In this document: piece by piece, positions 57,673 to 64,000 of the stretch
Layout: the number at the start of each line of letters is the position of its first letter
Numbering within the stretch: position 1 is the stretch's first letter
NCBI GenBank assembly: GCA_001179505.1
Contig: CDMY01000477.1
Coordinates: forward strand, 51,107-115,106
Direction of reading: 5' to 3'
DNA length: 64,000 nt
From: Vitrella brassicaformis
Lineage: Eukaryota; Sar; Vitrellaceae
Notes under the pieces: generated by a model
Database searches by the model: none
What the model was told of the DNA's origin: nothing
Seen by the model: the letters and a program-made list of their open reading frames with translations, nothing else
Translations under genes and position numbers: made by a program

Positions 57673-58878
57673 CTGATGTCTGATCTGATGGAGGGTGGGT
57701 GTATCAGGCAGACAGACAGAGAGACACAAACAGGCAGACAGACAGACAGGTAAGTACTTTTTCGCCCTGAGTAATCGATTGTGTTTGGCCAAGGAAGGGC
57801 TCTCCCGCATACATACGTGGCTGTGAAAGTGCGCCTCTATCGTATCACTGATGCCTTTTTGTGTATTGGGTTGCACGGCAGGCAGGCGAGAGATAGATCG
57901 ATCGATGGATGGATGGATGGATGGATGGCACCGGTCAGGCAGAAGACGCGATCGCGACGAAGTGATCTGTTTTGCCTAGGGGTGAGATGGGGCGGGGCGG
58001 GCACCCTCTGCTTGAGGTCAGTTTATCATCTCTCTGTTCATCTGTTGTATTCTAACGTCGAGTGCAATGTGGTATCCCTCTGTCAAAGAATGCATGTATG
58101 TGGGTATATCTTGCCTCCGGCTTTTTTTGGCTGTGTGTCGAGATCGCTGTGTCCTTTCTTACGTACGCGGCCTCTGCGTGCGGAGTGTCAAATGGCGCCC
58201 CACATGTGGCCGCTGTAAGCATTGGCAGATGAACAACTTGCCGACTCAATCCTGTGCATGTCTGTCTGTCTGTCTATAGCAAAGAGAGGAGGGAGGGAGG
58301 GAGGGAGGGAGACGGGATGACATAGCTACTTACCTATCTCTCCGACTACTTGCTGTCCCTGGTGTGTAGGTTGACTGCTACGTACGTGTATACATGCGTA
58401 CATCCGTACACACATACATACGTACACATACATACAGACAGACATGCTGGGTGGACGGCTGCCTGATTCTGTCTGTGAATGCATTGACTGTGTATGTGTA
58501 AGTGCCTTTGAAGCCCGTGCAGTCGCGGACATGTCAGCGCGTATGCGTCTCGCCTGTGCGCGTGGCACTCATCGGCACGTACGAACACATCGCATCTATC
58601 GATGCACTGTGCGTGAATGAATGTTCGTCCATGTGCAACCACGACCAAGTACGTGCCGCCGACGAAACACTGTCTCATTCTCCATCCATCCATCCATCCA
58701 CCGTCAAGGCAAATCTTATATATCCTCCATGTGTCCATCCACGGGTCCGTCTGTCCCTCATGCCATGCACACCATCCATCCATCCGTGCATTCGTCCATG
58801 CATGTCCGTCCGTGCATCCCATCCGCTTCGCTCATCGACTGTCACCTCGCCCCCCACATCCATCCCCTCTCTCCTACT
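57673..58878. other. Convergent intergenic region rich in ATCC/GATGG repeats
   Basis: 1.2 kb between two 3' ends. It holds CAGA repeats (57710-57750), GATGGATGG runs (57900-57930), GGGAGGGAGG (58290-58312), TACGTACATACA-type stretches (58380-58440) and CATCCATC runs (58680-58810). No ORF shows natural composition. Confidence 0.55.
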
Positions 58879-61145
58879 TTACTTGGCGTATCCTCCGGCC
58901 TTTGCGGACCGCAGGAAGTTCTGCAGTGCATGCAGCCGGGCATCTATGTCACTCACCGCTATCTCGGGCGACGCGCTCCCACTCCCTACGCTCTCCTCTT
59001 CAACACCACCCACCGCCTTGCCATGCGGGCGGCTGCCGCCTGTCACAGTCGCCGGCATGACAGAGGACGACGCCCCATCCGGTGATCCAGGGGGCAGCGA
59101 CAGGCGAGGGGACTCACTAGTGTTGTCAGCGATACCGTTAATGCCATGAGATGTCCCCCCATCCTCGCGGGGGCCTTGGTCGGTCTTGCCGGCAGTGACG
59201 GGGATGCGGGGTGGTGGCAGCAGCTTGGCGGGTGGGTGCAAGGGCTGCAATGGCGGCGAGGGGATGCACACCGACATGGGGACCGAATAGGGAGACGGGG
59301 AGGGGGAGGAGGACGCCACTGGGCTGGTGGGGCCTCGCTGATGCTGCTGCCGCTGGGGCCGACTCAGGTGGTGCTGTGGTGGTCCTCGTGGCTTACGCAT
59401 CAGAGGTGAGAGGGATGGCGACAGCCTGGCGCCCTGTTTGGGGGGCGGCAGGGGGTGTTGGTGCAGCGACGGCAGCCGTGCGCCGATGGCGGCATGGGTG
59501 GGGGATGGCGCCCGGCCCCTTAGGCCCCTCCCCCCTCTCCCACCCACCCCATAGTACGAGGGGCTCGGATGGCGCTGACTCGATGATGACTGGTCCGAAT
59601 CAAACGATCGCCGCAGCCTGTTGGCGCCCCTTTGTCGCGTGTGTTCCCCCGGCCACCCTGTGACGGTGACGCCCCCCGCCCGCAGAGTGGGACTCGCTCG
59701 CCCTACTGCAGGCGCCTTAACAACAGAGCGGCTGTAGTCAGGGGCAGAGAACGGCTTGGTCGGTCGACTCCCCACTGGTGGCGACGGGGCCCTCTGCCTG
59801 GTCAGCCCGGGGTGAGGCCGGCGGGGTGGGGGTGAGGGTGACGGCCCACGAGAGCCGCGCGAGGCCACAGAGGATGCACGTGATGTGGGGCGGCGGGAAG
59901 GCGGGGCCGAACCCCCCGCTGCTCGACCGGCCGGCTGGCGAGTGGACCAGCGGGAGGGGGACGGATCGCGTGAAGGGGCATGACGCAGCCGAAGCCTGAT
60001 GGTGTTATTGTCGTCCTCGAGACGCTTCACTTGTGCCTTGAGCTTCTTCTCGCCCTCGCGTGCACGCTGCAGGTCCCTCTGGAGTGTCTGGAGGGTCCGC
60101 TGGTCCTGCTGGCGCAGCGCCTGGCAGCGGTGTAGCTCCTCCGTGAGCTTGTGCAGCTGCTGTCGCGTGTGGTCCCGGCCGCCATCTGACGCCGTCTCAC
60201 TGGAGCGCCGATTCATGGCTTGGCTCTGACTGGTGCTGATGGTGGCATCCGACACGGCCTGAATGTCGCGACGCATAGCCACGACCTCCCTCTCCTTGGC
60301 CGCCAACTTGCGCCTCAGTTCGTCATTCTCACGCATGAGGGCATCATCGGTGACCTCGGCTGCCCCCGTCCCCTGTTGCTGCGTGAGGCGCTCTATCCTG
60401 CGCGAGGCCGCCGATAGCTCCCCCCTCAATCGCGCCACGGTAGCCTGGAGAGCAGCCACCTCAGTGTCTTCCTGGTAGGCCAACGCCAGGGGGTAGTGGA
60501 CGCGGTCGAACTCTCCCTGGTAGGTCAGGATGAGGTACCTCTTGCTGCGATCACTGGCAGGGTGGACGGACGGCTGGGAGGCCGACGAAGGGGTGGGGGT
60601 GGGGGGGTGGGGGTGGGGCAGCCCGCCGGGGGGTGGCAACCCAGCAGTGTATATGGCCGCCCCGCCGCTCGACGAGGATGCGCTGGAGGACGAGTCGTGC
60701 AGGCGTCTGCTGCCCGCCTTGTGGTGTGGCTCAGCCCGGCCGCGGAGCAGGGCCAGGTCGCGTGGTGTGAGGAGGTCGAGATACACGCTCTCACAGTCCT
60801 CAGATAGGGCCGAGAACAGCATGCGCCGAAACACCTCATACGACTTGAAGTTGCCTGCACACAATAAGATGTAATCAATTCATGGATGGATGCACCCGCC
60901 GCTAGTCAGTCAGTCAGTGAGGGACAGACAGCCCTCAATGCCCTCCCACTGATTCGTTCCCCCTCACCTGTCCTCTGTGTAATCTCTTCGATGAGTTGTC
61001 TGCTGAATTTGGCCCGCCACCGCATGCCGGTGCCTCTCTGCAGGATATCGACCACCATGCCGTTGTCGTCGCCTTCCAGCGTGCAGGAATAATCGCTGTC
61101 GTGAAAGCGGCGCTCCACCGTGTGCGAAAAGGGCAATGAAGCCAT
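58879..61145 (-). CDS. CCDC61: CCDC61/VFL3-like centrosome and basal-body protein
   Basis: Two exons (61145-60968, 60854-58879) give 717 residues. The N-terminal globular head of the SAS6/XRCC4/CCDC61 superfamily is recognisable: YSCTLEGDDNGMVVDILQRG, WRAKFSRQLIEEITQRTG, NFKSYEVFRRMLFSALSEDC, ESVYLDLLTPRDLALLRGR and, after a Ser/Pro insert, KRYLILTYQGEFDRVHYPLA (CCDC61: KRYLIL.Y..EFDRIHYPL). A long coiled coil follows (residues about 220-390, containing QLHKLTEELHRCQALRQQDQ), then a Ser/Arg/Pro-rich disordered tail. The last 30 residues (DIDARLHALQNFLRSAKAGG) match the conserved C-terminal helix of the family. CCDC61/VFL3 builds paired filaments on centrioles and sets basal-body rootlet position, so the organism should have flagella. 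The start at 61145 was chosen over 61160. The Ser/Gly/Pro insert inside the head is unusual. Confidence 0.85.
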
Positions 61146-61302
61146 CGCGAAATGCCTCAACCAACAAGCTGGGCAATGAATTGATGCACCAAGAAACGGT
61201 CACCAGTCCCCTATCTGTCCCTATCAGCTGACAGTGGAACTAGGGGCCAGCAATAGGACTCCAGAGCCTGGGGCTTAGCTCGCAAGAAGTATAAGGGGAG
61301 CG
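61146..61302. promoter_or_regulatory. 157-base bidirectional promoter region
   Basis: Lies between divergent CCDC61 and cyclophilin start codons. No core-promoter motif is recognised. Confidence 0.45.
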
Positions 61303-62502
61303 ATGTTTTCCCTTGCACAGACAGCCAGGTGCGCTGCGTCATCATCGTTGCCCACCATGATGAGAGTTCGGCCATGCGCAGTCTCCACGGCCGGACTTTC
61401 GGCCTCAAGATGGTTTGCCACAGCTGCTGCGGTAAGCAGGGGCAAAGATCTGCATGCGCATCTACCCATTTGTAACTTGTGTGTGTCTATACCACATCAG
61501 AATCCCAAGGTATGGTTTGACATTTCCATCGGCGGGCGTGCCATGGGCAGAGTCACGTTTCTTCTCTATGCGGACGTCGTGCCCAAGACCGCAGAGAACT
61601 TCCGGGCCTTGTGCACTGGCGAAAAGGCAAGTGCACAAAAGAAATCCAATTTGTGTTGGGGATGGCTCAGCGGTTGGCTGGTGTGTGCGGCGCTTACAGG
61701 GAAAGGGTCAATCTCAGGTGCCCCTCCACTACAAGGTCAGGGCACAGATGATGTATGTGTGTATGTCTTGGCTGCCTGTGTATCCGTCTGTCTGTCGGTC
61801 GGTCGGTCGGTCTGTTTGTCTGTGTCTGCAGGGAAGCTACTTCCACCGCATCATTCCCCGTATGTCACACACAAGGCCAGCAAAGGCGACATCTATCGCA
61901 TTGGATGGACTGCTTGGACAATTGCATGTCTTGCACGTGTCTTGCTTGCATCGTATGCTTACCCGTCTTGGGTATCGTCACCAGACTTCATGTGCCAGGG
62001 CGGGGACTTCACCGAGGGCGACGGGCGGGGCGGCGAGTCCATCTACGGCATGAAGTACGTACCAATCAATACTCTCGCACATGCATGTCACCCTTGCACA
62101 GCACACCGCACACATGCACCCATCGATGGCTGGTTGTCTTTGTTTCTCCGCAGGTTCGCGGATGAGAACTTCAAAATCAAGCATTCGAAGAAGGGCCTGC
62201 TGTCCATGGCCAACGCCGGGCCCAACACAAACGGTGATCAATGCAATGCCACAAAGCCAGGAGCGAGCACCCATGTGTCTTGTGTGTCGTTCATGGATTC
62301 ACCTTCTTGATTCGTGATTGATGTTCATTCAGGTAGTCAGTTCTTCATAACGGTAGACGAGACCCCCTGGCTGGACGGCAAGCACGTGGTGTTTGGCGAG
62401 GTGACCGAGGGTTACGACGTGGTGCAGCAGATGGAACGAGTCGGCACTCGCAGCGGCACGCCCACGCAGAAGGTCCAGATCGCCGACTGCGGACAGCTTT
62501 GA
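61303..62502 (+). CDS. Cyclophilin-type peptidyl-prolyl cis-trans isomerase, probably mitochondrial
   Basis: About six exons give roughly 200 residues. The leader [15 protein letters not shown] with [11 protein letters not shown] is Ser/Ala/Arg-rich without acids, as in mitochondrial presequences. The cyclophilin domain is canonical: [44 protein letters not shown] with the catalytic Arg, [60 protein letters not shown] (Trp that contacts cyclosporin present) and a C-terminus ending [11 protein letters not shown] at 62502. It catalyses proline isomerisation in protein folding. It could be plastid- rather than mitochondrion-directed, but there is no signal peptide ahead of the basic leader. Confidence 0.88.
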
Positions 62503-62697
62503 TCCAAGAGGGAGGGAGTGCTGCAAGCAAGCGTGTGAATGCATGTGTGTGCCCTTGATACATGGGGGGCTGTGAGCGGTTTATTTCAGTAAGGCGGAGG
62601 GCAGCGAGACCTGCACGATGGATGCATTGAAAAGACAGAAGCCCTAACGACCGCCGAGATTTACATCCTGTACAGTGTACGGAATAAACAACAAAAG

Positions 62698-64000
62698 ATG
62701 GCCTCTCTTCTCCTGGCGGCTCTCTGCCTCGTCGTATCGATTCCCTTGGCAAAAGGTGACCCGCCAAATTGCGACGCCGAGAGTTCCGGTGGCTGCTCAC
62801 GTAGGTTACCGACGACCTAATGGCGTGCTCGGTGCGTCATGTAGCTTTGCTGTTTCTCTGTGCTTACGTCATCAATCAGAGATCATCGCGGGCACCCCGG
62901 ATGGTCGTCTCTTCAGTACCACCTTCCCTGAAGAGGGTTTTGTGCTGGCCCAGACGGACATAGAAGCGAATGGTGACGTGAGGGCCCGCGGCCGTGTGTT
63001 CGGCCTTGCGCTCCTGGAAACCGATGGCGATGTAGAAGCGCTTGGCACAATCACAGGACAAAAAGTGGTTGCGGTGTCAAAAGGAAACACTCCTCCGGCA
63101 GAAATCGCTGATGTGGCCGAGGGCGGAGTAAGTGAGGAATACTGCTACAGAACCTAAAAGGGCGAGTACACACTGTCTGCATGTCTGTTTGTCTGTGTTG
63201 GTCGATTGCACGTCAAGTTATCGTCTGCGGCAACCCGGGAACGCGCTTTGACTTTGAACAAGGTACACACGTGTCAGTTCTATCTCATCCAGCTCACCCT
63301 CTTTGTATCATGTACACTGTGCAGGGGATATAAAGGCGCAGCTGGATGTAGAGGCAGACAGGAACGTCGAAGCAAGGAGCAGTGCTTTTGCGGACGCGGC
63401 GTCAACACACCGCGCACCATCAGCAAGTCATTCGAGGTGCGCGGCCCGCCCGTCAGTCAGGCGAACTCGTCGGTCCACCACGAGTGGAGTGCCAGCGGGC
63501 GCGCATCAGCGCATGAGGCCTTCCGGAAGCTGCATGTGCAGGCCTACGGCCACAAGAAGCTGGGCTTAATGCTGCTGAGGTGCAGAAGCTGTTTCCCTTA
63601 GCAGTCGGCTCACTCGACCTGTCTGATGACAATGACATGGAAGAGCAAGAAGAGGTGATGACGATCGATCTCACCCAGCTCTTCTACACACAAATGGCCG
63701 TCATTCAAGATCTGGAAGGGAGGCTGGACAACATGATTGATCGCATTGCCCGACTGGAAAAGAGAGAAAGCGAGAGTGAGCCGTCGGGCCCCCTTGAAGC
63801 CATGCAGAAGATGGCTGAAGGGCTCATGGCGCCGTAAGTAAGTGCGTAGTCTGTGCTCTTCTGCTGGCTCCCCGCTTGCTCCCTTTTTGTCTAAAAAGGC
63901 AAGGGAGACACCTCAAGTGGCTTCTGTAAAAAGAGAATGCTACAGTACAGTGGCGGACGGAGTTGGCTCTCGTTTTGTTCTGCAGCCAGTTGTTTCGTGT
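62698..64000 (+). CDS. Secreted protein with repetitive beta region and possible S74-like C-terminus (runs off the window)
   Basis: MASLLLAALCLVVSIPLAKG is a signal peptide. The next exon (from about 62880) encodes EIIAGTPDGRLFSTTFPEEG and a strand-turn pattern, DIEANGDVRARGRVFGLALL and ETDGDVEALGTITGQKV, with a later echo DIKAQLDVEADRNVEA. The last part, AAEVQKLFPLAVGSLDL, then VMTIDLTQLFYTQMAVIQDL and GRLDNMIDRIARLEKRE, resembles the end of phage tail-spike S74 intramolecular-chaperone domains (AQEV..vfPe.V, then VDYT.L...L..AI.EL plus coiled coil). Frame continuity between 63420 and 63560 is not clean: the text jumps from YGHKKLGL to NAAEVQKLFP across frames. A good donor (GCGCC|GTAAGT) at about 63835 and an acceptor at 63985 indicate continuation past the window end. 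Family assignment is tentative. Confidence 0.5.

Noticed and set aside
57673..58878. Open frames with CATCCATC-derived repeats as genes
   Set aside because: The peptides are products of microsatellites (HPSIHPSI-like), present on both strands, with no conserved feature.

Overview
The window is nuclear DNA from a eukaryote with intron-rich genes. Introns are short (mostly about 60-150 bases), obey GT-AG, and are packed with TG/CA, CTGT and ATGG microsatellites. Coding sequence is GC-rich with Gln, Ser and Pro tracts. A conserved cilium/centriole gene (CCDC61), a plastid-type YGGT gene whose product starts with a signal peptide followed by a transit-like stretch, a Slo-type potassium channel and a Crinkler/RHS-type NTPase-nuclease together suggest a photosynthetic alveolate with a complex plastid. 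A chromerid such as Vitrella is my best guess. This is inference from gene style, not a database match. No prokaryotic operon, CRISPR array, rRNA or tRNA was recognised.

Layout. 0-7 kb: a minus-strand gene ending in a winged-helix-like domain, a plus-strand Spo11/Top6A-like gene lacking a visible N-terminal half, a short minus-strand 3' end, and a large multipass membrane protein. 7-17.5 kb: PTEN/auxilin-type phosphatase-C2 protein (+), NSUN2-like tRNA m5C methyltransferase (-), 2-oxoglutarate/Fe(II) oxygenase (+), EMC7 (-). 17.7-36 kb: Slo-like potassium channel (+) and a Munc13-like MUN-domain protein of about 2,600 residues (-). 36-47 kb: ArfGAP (+), EMC5 (+), plastid-type YGGT protein (-), COPI beta' subunit (+). 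47-51 kb: Crinkler/RHS-type NTPase-nuclease (-) and a divergent protein kinase (+). 51-54.6 kb: gene-poor stretch with a frame-broken coding relic, diverged repeats, and a displaced copy of a kinase intron. 54.6-64 kb: 3-ketodihydrosphingosine reductase (-), a type I membrane protein (+), CCDC61 (-), a mitochondrial-type cyclophilin (+), and a secreted protein with a possible S74-type C-terminus running off the end.

From about 9 kb onward the genes alternate strand almost without exception, giving seven head-to-head pairs separated by only 85-510 bases. Many products act in the early secretory pathway or vesicle traffic: EMC5 and EMC7 in ER membrane-protein insertion, COPI beta' and ArfGAP in coat cycling, an auxilin-like PTEN domain, a Munc13-like priming factor, and KDSR in ER sphingolipid synthesis. 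Whether this neighbourhood is more than coincidence cannot be judged from one window. Exon boundaries below were inferred by eye from GT-AG sites and frame continuity. Outer coordinates are those of the deduced start and stop codons, or the nearest supported exon.
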